From a virus: a stretch of 29,199 nucleotides of DNA. The notes below the pieces were generated by a model. It was given only the letters and a program-made list of their open reading frames with translations. It did not search any database and was not told where the DNA came from. The stretch is taken from IMG/VR virus record IMGVR_UViG_3300044629_000050, positions 1 to 29,199 of that record. One strand, written 5' to 3'. Positions 18,101 through 25,159 of the stretch are shown in pieces (the stretch's first letter is position 1; each line of letters starts with the position of its first letter). The translations under genes and the position numbers were made by a program.

Positions 18101-21100
18101 CAAGTTGCATACGTAACGGCAATATGTCGCTACGTACCGTTTCCAAGAAAGCATTATCAGAATGGATATGTCCAATCTCATGCAATGACACGTAGTACTC
18201 GCCGTATCCGTTCTCTGGAGTGATAGCGGGGACATTAAGTGTTTTACTTGCTGGATCAGTACGCGCTGCAACAGCATCTACATACTTAAGTTGATAGCCG
18301 ACCAGTCCTGCTTTAGTGGCGACATCTTGTTGCATGGCAGCAACTATTGCAGGTGAGACACCATTGTTGATAGCCTCGAGCAACTGCATGTTGTCCTTAG
18401 CAGCTGCGGCCTTAACGACGAATTCACCGTTGGACACCTTAGCGTTGATACTGTCAGATGTCCCCGTTCCTGGACCACGAACCTTACCACCACCTGAGAA
18501 GGCTGTATAAGGATACGGTTCAGCTTCACCATCTTGTTGCTCACCACGCTGCAGGAGAATGTTCTTGGTTGTGTCGAAGAAATTTGTTATACTCTTTCCG
18601 ACAGACATACTCCAATCTAGGAATCCTTTTTCCATTCTAGCAGCAGTAGCATCAGGTAGCAGCTTAAAGTCGCGTCCACCATCAGGCAGCATCTCTACCA
18701 GCAGCGGTTTCTCCAAACCCATTGTGCCTAGGATGGCCTTCTCCACATGGACACCTACTTGCTTGCCCATACGTTCAGCTTGCTCGAAGTCACCTTGCGC
18801 TATCGATACGGCAGTTGCACCGATACCCATTGCGGCTGAGGCAGCATGCTGTCCAGGTGTCGTCGGTTCAACATCAGGACTGTCACCCATTAGCCACGGG
18901 AACTCTTTCTTCAGATAATCTGTCAGCGCCTTAGCACCAAGATCGAGGCCTTCTTTTATTGCCTTAGGGATCTCATCAGTAACAATGAACTTAAGTGTGT
19001 TCCAGGTCTCAGGCTCTTTGAAGAACAACCAACCCGCGATCAAAGCTGCAGTGATGATTGCGCCTATAGGCGTGAACACAGCACCGAGAACCGCACCGAA
19101 CAACAAGGTGAAGGCAGATACCGCTGTAGCACCAGTGAGCTGACCTAAAATGCCAGCACCGATTGTGACAGCTATCTTCTGATGCTCAGGTAAGTCAGAC
19201 TGTCGTGCAAACTCAGAACCAGCTGTGAAGCCTGCGTAGCCACCTAAGAAGCCACCTGCGCTTGCTAACGAGTTCTTCAGACCATCCTTGAACTGAGTGG
19301 AAGCATCACTAATGCTCTTACGCAGTGTGTCACGTGTAGCTGAAAGCTGTTGTATCTGTGGGCCAAGCATTGCCACTTGCGACGTAGCGTTTGTAACTTG
19401 GCGTTGCGAGAATGCAGCGCCCTCTTTGATGGTCTTGTTAAGCGACAACAATTCCTTCTGGATAGGAGCTACAGCGCGTTGCGCGTCATTAGCAGTGGAT
19501 AGCCTAGAGATGGGCAAGTCATTGACTAGCTTCTGTACCTGTGCCTGTTCACTTAACCGCTTCGTATTCAGTGCCACCACTGCCGTCGATCTGTCGAATG
19601 TCTTGGTAGCGTCCTTAACTTGCTTGTTAAGATAGCTCAGCTCAAGTTGTTTACCGACCGATTTTCCCATCGCAGTTGGCGAAGTAATGACATCGACAAG
19701 AGCACCGCCAGCGGCCTTTCTATTGTCCGAGGAAAACAAGAACGCCAGAGCTGCCAGCTTAAGTGTAAACTCAGCGATACCCTTCACGACGGCTATAAGC
19801 TTGTCACCCATGCTGTCAGCAGTCTCTAGGTACGTTGATATTGGACCGAAAGCGCCACTACCAAAGATTGCTTCTTTGATCGACCTGCCAATATCCAACG
19901 TAGTGCGAATGCCTTTAACGAGTGCGTTGACGAGCGTCCCTTCATCGACGTTCTTCGCCAACATCGTGCCGGTCAGCCCTACACCACTCACAGCAGCAGC
20001 TTTAAGTAGGAAGCCACGCATGGGGGCCATCGATGAGAAGATAACAGTAGGTATCAAAAGCATCGCGCCTAAGATAGCAGTCAGCGTTGCACCAATAGCT
20101 AAAGTGGCAACCACCTGATCTTTGTTGTCGAACGCATTTATGATGTCATGCATGAACGGTCTATCGACTTCTTGTTTGTGAGGACCGAATGGGACTTGCG
20201 CGCCGCCTTTATCGTCAGGGATACCTACGATCTGCCGTACTAACTTGCCACGATCAGTGCTTTGTAACCAGTTTAGGCCACTAGCTACATCCGACTGTTT
20301 AGCGATGATACGGCCTAATGACTTGAAGAATCTAGGCACAAACGAGATGAAATCGTTGTACATGTCACCGATAGTAGAGAGGGCGTCGCTAGTGTGAGAC
20401 GCAACAGAGCGACCGAGTCCATTAACAAAGCTGAGAAGCCTCTCCACATAACTTTCTTCGGCGGCTTCTATATTACTGGCTACCAGACCCTTAGATGCTA
20501 TCCCTGTAGACAGCGCCTTGCCGATTTCAGTGCTAGCACTCTTGTTCATAGAACCGAGCAAATCAAATGGCTTAGCCTTAGCACCGTCACCTAGGTGATT
20601 CTTCCTGAACTCGGGGAATGTACCTTTAGAGTTCTTCTGGAGGTTGTTGAGATATTCTACGGTGTCGAAACCAGGCATTTCAACTTTAGGCGGCTCCTTT
20701 ACAGCCTCCTTTATATCCTTCAAAATCTTAACCTGCTTGACACTTTCGTCGAGTATCTCGACATTAGTTTCTGGATAGATAATAGGGGCCAGCCATTCCT
20801 TACGCCAAGCTTCTATTTCTGCCTCTGTGAAACCTGTATCACTCTTATTAGGAGCTGTAGTTTTCTCATCTGGATAGATAAGTGGTTTCAGCCATTGATC
20901 CTGCCAGTCTTTGACCTCCTGCTTGGAGAAGTCACTCCAGGGGTTCGTGGAAGGTGCTTTGTAGTTGGCATCAGTCGGCTCAGGTAGAGCTTTCGGTGTT
21001 GGTTTCAACCACTCAGCTGCCCACGCCTCGTCTGCAGTTTGGGTACGAGCCTTAGATGTCGTAGATGCGGCAGGCTTATCAGCAATACCTAAGACCTGCT

Positions 21101-22418
21101 TCCAGTACTTAGCTGCATCAGTGAACACCGTCTCGAACATCGATGTGAATGTGACCAGCAAGGGTTTCACTGCAGTGGTCATCTTACCTATCCAGCTGAT
21201 GACACCCTCTACCAAATCAGGGATCCACGAGTTGCCAATGACTCTGTCATACAGCCAGGCGAAGGCAGCTTCAATTCGTTGTACTGTGCTGATGACCTGT
21301 TTAGCAGACGCCTCGAAACCACCGAATGTGAACTTCATGTCGAAGCTCAGCATGTCCCCCAACATCTTAGCAATCTTCTGGAATGCGGCACCTGCCGTAT
21401 CAGGTAGATCAGAAAAGAACACCAATAATGGCATCAGCGCTACGATAGCCTTAACCTTCAGGTAGGCCATGTCTGTGATGAAGCGAGTAGCGAATCCTGT
21501 GATGGACACCGCTAGCTTATCAATGAATATGGCGATAGGATTCGATCCACCGAACAGCTGCAAGACAGCCTGCATAATCACTGTGAATGCATTACCAAGG
21601 TTCTTCAGAGAGCCACCTATGGTAACGAATCGACTCATGTTCTTGTTGATCTCGTCCGTTTGTGACAGAATACCTGCGAACACACGATTCGCTGATAGTG
21701 TACCTTCCTCACCCATCAGCCGTAGTTGGCCGATTGATACGTTCATACTCTTGGCAATCACTGTAGCCAATTCAGGTATGTTCTCGAGGATAGACCGAAG
21801 TTCGTCACCCTGCAGTCTGCCAGAGCTTAACGCTTGACCAAGCTGCAGAATACCAGCAGAGGCTTGCGCAGCTTCTACGCCGGAGGACTTTATGATGCGA
21901 GCAACGTTAGCTGTCACTTGCAGTGCGTCCTTGCTAGATGCGCCGAAGTTCTCAGAGGCACGCCGCAGTTTGACATACAAATCAGCCACATCAGTGATCG
22001 CTATGCTTGCATCCATAGCCACAGCGGTTATCTCTTTGAATCGTTCAGCCTGCGCGCCTGTGCTTTTCTCCACGAGACGGAGCTTAGCATTCAGTGTGGC
22101 TACCTTGTCGGACAATGCTGCTACACCAACAGTTGCTACTGCGATAGCCGCGAATTCGCCAATAGAGCGTGTAGCTCGCATCAAGCTATCTGACATGCTG
22201 TTGGCTGACTTACCGATATCCTTTACCGAATCAGACAACCTGCCAAGCTTGGCCGTATTAGCCCCTGAGCCTACCTTATCAGTGGCCTTGGTGATAGCCT
22301 CAAGTTTCTCAGTTGTCTTGTCAGAGGCAGTACCGATTCCTGTAACAGCCGTGACTAATCTCTGTATGTCACTTTCGGCTTTGGCGGCATTAGTTTTTAC
22401 TTCTAGTTCAATTGCCAT
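15153..22418 (-). CDS. Tape measure protein with embedded metallopeptidase-like and GH73-like domains
   Basis: This protein has 2421 residues. It sets tail length and is expected to pass into the host envelope at infection. The N-terminal tape-measure domain includes GRLQGDELRSILENIPELA (200-218). Hydrophobic segments lie near 88-103, 320-335, 769-800 and 1080-1130. Three WxxxWLxPxIYP-type repeats centre on W466, W505 and W538. Three G.GTSDSI.A..SNGEFVV repeats lie near 1315-1335, 1630-1650 and 2311-2331. Between the first two is HEIGHIH (1413-1419) with a downstream FEAQASKWA (E1495), as in zinc metallopeptidases. After the second, about 1677-1812, is a GH73-like glucosaminidase domain with catalytic-type E1706 (YYESQGG), NNFGGI (1719-1724) and KGGYATD. 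The start has a perfect GGAGGT ribosome binding site. A terminator lies just upstream and another downstream. Confidence 0.92.
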   Translation of the reverse strand: MAIELEVKTNAAKAESDIQRLVTAVTGIGTASDKTTEKLEAITKATDKVGSGANTAKLGRLSDSVKDIGKSANSMSDSLMRATRSIGEFAAIAVATVGVAALSDKVATLNAKLRLVEKSTGAQAERFKEITAVAMDASIAITDVADLYVKLRRASENFGASSKDALQVTANVARIIKSSGVEAAQASAGILQLGQALSSGRLQGDELRSILENIPELATVIAKSMNVSIGQLRLMGEEGTLSANRVFAGILSQTDEINKNMSRFVTIGGSLKNLGNAFTVIMQAVLQLFGGSNPIAIFIDKLAVSITGFATRFITDMAYLKVKAIVALMPLLVFFSDLPDTAGAAFQKIAKMLGDMLSFDMKFTFGGFEASAKQVISTVQRIEAAFAWLYDRVIGNSWIPDLVEGVISWIGKMTTAVKPLLVTFTSMFETVFTDAAKYWKQVLGIADKPAASTTSKARTQTADEAWAAEWLKPTPKALPEPTDANYKAPSTNPWSDFSKQEVKDWQDQWLKPLIYPDEKTTAPNKSDTGFTEAEIEAWRKEWLAPIIYPETNVEILDESVKQVKILKDIKEAVKEPPKVEMPGFDTVEYLNNLQKNSKGTFPEFRKNHLGDGAKAKPFDLLGSMNKSASTEIGKALSTGIASKGLVASNIEAAEESYVERLLSFVNGLGRSVASHTSDALSTIGDMYNDFISFVPRFFKSLGRIIAKQSDVASGLNWLQSTDRGKLVRQIVGIPDDKGGAQVPFGPHKQEVDRPFMHDIINAFDNKDQVVATLAIGATLTAILGAMLLIPTVIFSSMAPMRGFLLKAAAVSGVGLTGTMLAKNVDEGTLVNALVKGIRTTLDIGRSIKEAIFGSGAFGPISTYLETADSMGDKLIAVVKGIAEFTLKLAALAFLFSSDNRKAAGGALVDVITSPTAMGKSVGKQLELSYLNKQVKDATKTFDRSTAVVALNTKRLSEQAQVQKLVNDLPISRLSTANDAQRAVAPIQKELLSLNKTIKEGAAFSQRQVTNATSQVAMLGPQIQQLSATRDTLRKSISDASTQFKDGLKNSLASAGGFLGGYAGFTAGSEFARQSDLPEHQKIAVTIGAGILGQLTGATAVSAFTLLFGAVLGAVFTPIGAIITAALIAGWLFFKEPETWNTLKFIVTDEIPKAIKEGLDLGAKALTDYLKKEFPWLMGDSPDVEPTTPGQHAASAAMGIGATAVSIAQGDFEQAERMGKQVGVHVEKAILGTMGLEKPLLVEMLPDGGRDFKLLPDATAARMEKGFLDWSMSVGKSITNFFDTTKNILLQRGEQQDGEAEPYPYTAFSGGGKVRGPGTGTSDSINAKVSNGEFVVKAAAAKDNMQLLEAINNGVSPAIVAAMQQDVATKAGLVGYQLKYVDAVAARTDPASKTLNVPAITPENGYGEYYVSLHEIGHIHSDNAFLETVRSDILPLRMQLEEHSARALKRYREVGEPYLRSNEYKEANAIGSALNQQYMARFANYQDMFDSRFLFEAQASKWAFENAAIKSPAGEATLAIAARSYLARSMLNDHDALTRARGLIDIADDAKINNSSGALTFQDLTGKFSTTNFDLLKGFAKFDKSKMIAPAVDIAESQTGRRDDLETTLNYFMTNKARGIPGFSTGGSVFGLGSATSDSIPAMLSNGEFVVNAKAAAQFRPFLEALNGGVPGFNLGGFIKKYKPQAERISTSLGIDSDLLLKQLYYESQGGTSNVAKLNNNFGGITYTEGNPNGSKGSPRPASEGGNYVKYATIDDFFKDFERVMSSKRYDGARGRKDLGEYATAVQKGGYATDANYSKNMVSVISKAEGAIVGQSVATADQTVETEKSTSVLADFKAAMMKGVEGINAWIKANTGVDISKMIRDMVAGNPTGIEKIGDFEGVAKYINASGALANPVTIADVTKLVQAGQLTTVGKALDEIALNTKSLGATNLSEISRAKLVNNISGQQGAVAEIFKNLTPEVKKEMDYKGALGDFFPGKQLADISAAVPKTAYAKILDMMETYERYAELEKTGSTQGVRVNASLAKDAAGEFLKQYTEVFSNEVTLLSMMSSSFEGRNMAKPFSQAFFKEVETSMSAFAKRKITFKGMIEQWADSLSSKIIDSFFSSMATKFAGGIVDKIVNDVIIGGVSDLGSKTGNFLSGKGFSLDGKSAAKSGDAAKDANQEQKGIFGWFNEKLSNIFSTDNTAKANLAAAGNTATATVLADAGVNTKTLLETANSETAATLATSDSSLSTTLTNAWDGLSSVLEQGWDFLKTTLTSAFNGISGLFSGKEGGAGGLFSGISDMFSDFDVSSVFDFIPSLFASGGRVVGPGNGTSDSIPAMLSNGEFVVNAASTKRFRNMLMAINDGNFHGFAEGGMVSDGVVVPGPAAFSDTARGNQQIVNIKITGDISRQTRKEIISMLPQITTGVNMNNRENGHRN

Positions 22419-22428
22419 ACTACCTCCG

Positions 22429-22464
22429 AAAAAAATCCCCTAGATAAGTTCTCCTTATCAGGGG
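22429..22464 (-). terminator. Strong intrinsic terminator just before the tape measure gene
   Basis: On the minus strand, CCCC-T-GATAAG, a 5-base loop (GAGAA) and CTTATC-TA-GGGG form an 11-bp stem with a one-base bulge. An A and seven T follow directly. It begins 6 bases after the stop of the gp10-like gene and ends 10 bases before the tape measure ATG. The ribosome binding site (CGGAGGT) of the tape measure follows the T-run at once. Confidence 0.88.
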
Positions 22465-22469
22465 GCGTG

Positions 22470-22787
22470 TCATTTGACACTCACGGGACCAGTTAGTCTA
22501 CCGTATTTTAGTGCAGTTCGTTCTACGAAGAATTGTGGTGCTTGCTTCGAGGAACCACTATTCAAGTCCTCAATATACGGTGCATCGTTACTGACCACGA
22601 CACTATTACCGTTAACAGAACTCTTCCAACGTGATCTTGCGTAGCCTGTGTCGACTGGCGTATTTATCGCCATGTCTATTGCCATCACCTCGGCTACGGT
22701 CTTGGATTGCTTAACGCGCTCCTTTAAGAGTTCATCTCTCATGCCCGCGAGAGCCTTGTCAATTCCCTTGGCTTTTACTGTCAGCAT
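22470..22787 (-). CDS. HK97 gp10-like tail completion/minor tail protein
   Basis: This protein has 105 residues. The pattern TPVDTGYARSRWKSSVNGNSVVVSNDAPYIEDLNSGSSKQAPQFFVERTALKY is the family hallmark: a T.vDtG..r..W motif, then Y...L..G.s.QAP..fv. Members belong to the neck or tail-completion group of siphoviruses. Here the gene sits after the tail chaperones rather than among the connector genes, so its exact place in the virion is unsure. AGGAG lies 6 bases before the ATG, and the gene begins 29 bases inside the end of the upstream chaperone gene. A strong terminator follows its stop, so it is probably the last gene of its transcription unit for most transcripts. Confidence 0.75.
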   Translation of the reverse strand: MLTVKAKGIDKALAGMRDELLKERVKQSKTVAEVMAIDMAINTPVDTGYARSRWKSSVNGNSVVVSNDAPYIEDLNSGSSKQAPQFFVERTALKYGRLTGPVSVK

Positions 22788-23139
22788 TTGAGTCTCCTAG
22801 TAGCGGATTAATATTACCCTTCGCACCGAGCAATTTCTTGAACAATGCGCTGGCTTTGAAGTTTGCACCTGAGATCTTACCAAGCTTCTTGTCCTCATCA
22901 CGCTTCTTAAAGATAGGCGCTAATGAAGGAAACAGCTCTTCAGGCTTTTGTTTCAGACCTTGTGCTTTCAGTAGAAGAAATGTCCTATAATCTTCTTGCC
23001 AACCTGCAGGCCGTCGTTTATAGTACTCTATCCACCCCGTAAACTCGTCATAGGGCATTTCGTCTAATAACCGATACAAGGGCAGACGAAGAGTTTCTGC
23101 TAATTGAAAGAACACAAGCTCTTCGTCTGATAGATCCAT
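22759..23139 (-). CDS. Tail assembly chaperone, T-like second subunit
   Basis: This protein has 126 residues. The core LSDEELVFFQLAETLRLPLYRLLDEMPYDEFTGWIEYYKRRPAGWQEDYR resembles lambda gpT-type domains (FF...E......W..yy..rP.gW.eD.R). The C-terminal half is lysine-rich. In most siphoviruses this part is made as a frameshifted extension of the upstream chaperone. Here the ATG follows the upstream TAA directly and is in the same frame (GGT AAG TAA ATG). A frameshift would therefore not create the fusion; stop readthrough or reinitiation would be needed. It should keep the tape measure soluble and recruit tube subunits before assembly. This role is inferred from the family and position. Confidence 0.75.
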   Translation of the reverse strand: MDLSDEELVFFQLAETLRLPLYRLLDEMPYDEFTGWIEYYKRRPAGWQEDYRTFLLLKAQGLKQKPEELFPSLAPIFKKRDEDKKLGKISGANFKASALFKKLLGAKGNINPLLGDSNADSKSQGN

Positions 23140-23451
23140 TTACTTACCCAGGCCCGAGTTCTTCATGATTTCAGCAGACAGTTTCGTCAACTCATCCATC
23201 GGAAGATCAGAGATGTCGGAGTCACTGTATTCAGCGAATTCCGGGCAACCTGTGCGAATAACGAACAGCAGAACCTTGAGGTTGTCCCCTTCATCGTTCT
23301 CATTGCTCTTGACGAGCTTTTGAATTTCGATGACCTGGTTCACGGACAGCTTGAAGATCTCTACTTCTTCTCCCAGAAACTTGATTTTCTTCGGAGTCTT
23401 GTTGGCGGTAAATCGCATGCTCATTTTGTTATCTCTTTCGATGGATAGCAT
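23140..23451 (-). CDS. Tail assembly chaperone, G-like first subunit
   Basis: This protein has 103 residues. The part VEIFKLSVNQVIEIQKLV, followed by SDSDISDLPMDELTKLSAEIMKNSGL, is characteristic of G-type tail assembly chaperones, which bind the tape measure during tail assembly and are absent from the mature virion. The chosen ATG overlaps the upstream stop (TAATG) behind AGAGGA. An ATG nine codons later (23424), giving MSMRFTANKTPKKIKF, is also possible and looks more like the family's usual start. The gene ends with a TAA immediately followed by the ATG of the T-like subunit. Confidence 0.75.
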   Translation of the reverse strand: MLSIERDNKMSMRFTANKTPKKIKFLGEEVEIFKLSVNQVIEIQKLVKSNENDEGDNLKVLLFVIRTGCPEFAEYSDSDISDLPMDELTKLSAEIMKNSGLGK

Positions 23452-23678
23452 TATTTGAAATCCTCTTGATGCTTCGCCTGGAACTCATCTAAAGCCTTGA
23501 GCATTCCATGCAATACACCGAGAGTCTTGAATAATTCAACAGACTTCGGGCCTTCCACAAATTCTGGCAGACGTTCGTAAGTCTTTCTGATACTGATATC
23601 TACGCAACGCCGCATGTGTTTCGCAGTGGTGCGCAGTACATAACCCTGACTGAAGGGTTTCTCTTTCTGATTTTCCAT
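23451..23678 (-). CDS. Small protein of unknown function between tail tube and chaperone genes
   Basis: This protein has 75 residues and starts MENQKEKPFSQGYVLRTTAKHM. I prefer the ATG at 23678 because AAGGA lies 5 bases before it; a start 15 bases upstream is possible but has no better site. The protein is charged and probably mostly helical, with a C-terminal helix (FKTLGVLHGMLKALDEFQAKH). There is no membrane segment or known motif. It is coupled by TAATG to the G-like chaperone. A helper in tube or chaperone assembly is plausible from position, but I cannot assign a family. Confidence 0.6.
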   Translation of the reverse strand: MENQKEKPFSQGYVLRTTAKHMRRCVDISIRKTYERLPEFVEGPKSVELFKTLGVLHGMLKALDEFQAKHQEDFK

Positions 23679-23701
23679 TATTATCCTTAACATTGAGGAC
23701 G

Positions 23702-23752
23702 CCGAACGCGGTGGTCTTCGGTCGTTTAAGATAGGGCAACCAATCCCTATCT
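23702..23752 (-). promoter_or_regulatory. Tandem hairpins after the tail tube gene (possible attenuator)
   Basis: An exact 8-bp stem with an 8-base loop lies at 23729-23752 (AGATAGGG / CCCTATCT). A second, 5-bp stem (CCGAA / TTCGG) lies at 23702-23721. Only a short TTAAA follows the first stem, so it is not a full intrinsic terminator. Placed just after a gene expected to be highly expressed, it could attenuate transcription or protect the mRNA 3' end. Confidence 0.45.
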
Positions 23753-23768
23753 CCTCAAACGTCAGCTA

Positions 23769-24380
23769 TTAGGCAACCGGCTCAGTGGTGTAAGCACCAT
23801 AGAAGTCGGACTGGATCGACAGCGTCAGGGTCGCGGTATTCGCGTCCGTCAGCTGCGGATTCACCAGCAACGCCTCGATCTTGCCCAGCCAGAAGAACTG
23901 AGTGTTCTTCGTAGCAGTGCCGTCAGAGGTGTCACCACCCAGGGCGGTCGAAGCAGCAACCGAACTGTAGCCAGGAGGCTCAGCATTCAGAAGCGTGAAG
24001 CGGAAGGCGTGGGTAACGCCGTCAGCAACAGCTTGACCCAGAAGCGTAGTGCTCGCCCAATCGGACGGCACGTAGTTGACAGTGACTTCCAGATTCGGAG
24101 CGTCAGACTGACCTTGTACCTGTTGCGACTGCGACTGTCCGAAGACAGGCACGTTCACAATGTTCGGAGGAGTACCGATAGCGGGAAACTCACGAACGTT
24201 CGCAATACGAGCGAACTTGGTAGCGCCAGCAGCGGCTTGGTCAACCGAGGTGAACATCGCCGCCCAATTGGTGATAAGACTGGGAGTAGCCGGAAGAGCC
24301 ACGTCCGTATCAGCGCTAGCGCCGAAGTGAACGGACAGGTCCGAGTACATACCAGCGCCGATAGAAGAGATGTGTGCCAT
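23769..24380 (-). CDS. Major tail tube protein
   Basis: This protein has 203 residues and is beta-rich, with a small-residue N-terminus (MAHISSIGAGMYSDLSVHFG). The features fit siphovirus tube proteins: a FARIANVREFPAIGTPPNIVNVPVFG segment (about 56-81), SDAPNLEVTVNYVPSDW (90-107), and a C-terminal half with FFWLGKIEALLVNP and TATLTLSIQSDFYG. It should stack as hexamers around the tape measure. Codon choice looks biased (GCC, GGC, CTG, CGT rich) like the capsid gene and unlike the minor tail genes, which fits high expression. An AAGGAT site precedes the ATG within the end of the tail terminator gene. Confidence 0.8.
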   Translation of the reverse strand: MAHISSIGAGMYSDLSVHFGASADTDVALPATPSLITNWAAMFTSVDQAAAGATKFARIANVREFPAIGTPPNIVNVPVFGQSQSQQVQGQSDAPNLEVTVNYVPSDWASTTLLGQAVADGVTHAFRFTLLNAEPPGYSSVAASTALGGDTSDGTATKNTQFFWLGKIEALLVNPQLTDANTATLTLSIQSDFYGAYTTEPVA

Positions 24381-24383
24381 TTG

Positions 24384-24788
24384 TTAATCCTTAAGAAAGT
24401 AGTTGAACGGTACTGAATAGACGGCTTTGTACAACGCTGAGTTGTCCTTATCGTATCCACTAAGTACTAAATTGCTAGAACCAACCTGTGTGTGTCCACT
24501 TCCTGTTTCCAAAGACTTTCCAACGAGATGTTTATCAAGCTTGTCAGCTATCTCAACAACACGCTTTGGGCCTTGTCCAGCTTGGACGAATATGTCTATA
24601 TTCAGGATTCCAGAAGTGGATTTCAGATTGACACCACTACCTCCCGAGATGATCGAAACTCTTATGTACTCATTGTTTGGTGCACTACCAACGTAGTTTG
24701 TCGGAAACGTTAAGACACCCTCGTTGGTCCATCGTGGCCTTTTGAATACAGAAAACACGTCCTGTTCCACAGCAGAGTATTTACCCAT
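24384..24788 (-). CDS. Tail terminator protein (DUF4128/gpU-like)
   Basis: This protein has 134 residues. The central part (YIRVSIISGGSG, STSGILNIDIFVQAGQGPKRVVEIADKLDKHLVGKSL) has the pattern of DUF4128/gpU-type proteins: strands with G.l.i.IFvp.G.G, then a helix A.kL...f. The C-terminal part is beta-rich (LYKAVYSVPFNYFLKD). Such proteins cap the finished tail tube and join it to the head. The position between the head-closure and tail tube genes is the usual one. A TAATG overlap couples it to the upstream gene. Confidence 0.7.
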   Translation of the reverse strand: MGKYSAVEQDVFSVFKRPRWTNEGVLTFPTNYVGSAPNNEYIRVSIISGGSGVNLKSTSGILNIDIFVQAGQGPKRVVEIADKLDKHLVGKSLETGSGHTQVGSSNLVLSGYDKDNSALYKAVYSVPFNYFLKD

Positions 24789-25159
24789 TATGTGGCCCTC
24801 GTGACTGTAACTGTTGTAGTGTATCCATTATCCTCTACCGGATGCGATATTCGCCATGTGTTGCCATTAAAGGTAGCTGTGTCGTAGACCGAAAGGTCGG
24901 ACAAGTCCTCAGAGATCATCATCAGCTCGGCAGTCAGAGTGTTATTCTCTGGACTTTCGCCTTGCTGCTTCTTATCCCTACGCTTGGTGTTCAACACAGC
25001 TCTAACAACGGTCGTGACAGGAGTGGTGGTAGCCACAGTACCAGTCGCGAAGTTAAAGCTGGATGAATCCTTTTGCGTCAACGTAACGTCAATAGCTAGA
25101 TCGCCTACGGCTTTGAAAGCCTTCCTTACAGCCTTTCGGACTGTCGCAAGGTAGGACAT
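24788..25159 (-). CDS. Head-closure/head-tail joining protein
   Basis: This protein has 123 residues. A basic, helical N-terminus (MSYLATVRKAVRKAFKAVGDL) precedes a small beta barrel-like part. That part ends with DLSVYDTATFNGNTWRISHPVEDNGYTTTVTVTRAT, the 'd.v...g..wrI..v' pattern common to head-closure proteins of siphoviruses. These form the ring that plugs the portal/adaptor channel and accepts the tail. It lies between an adaptor-like gene and the tail terminator, joined to both by TAATG overlaps. Family membership is judged by size, pattern and position. Confidence 0.65.
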   Translation of the reverse strand: MSYLATVRKAVRKAFKAVGDLAIDVTLTQKDSSSFNFATGTVATTTPVTTVVRAVLNTKRRDKKQQGESPENNTLTAELMMISEDLSDLSVYDTATFNGNTWRISHPVEDNGYTTTVTVTRAT

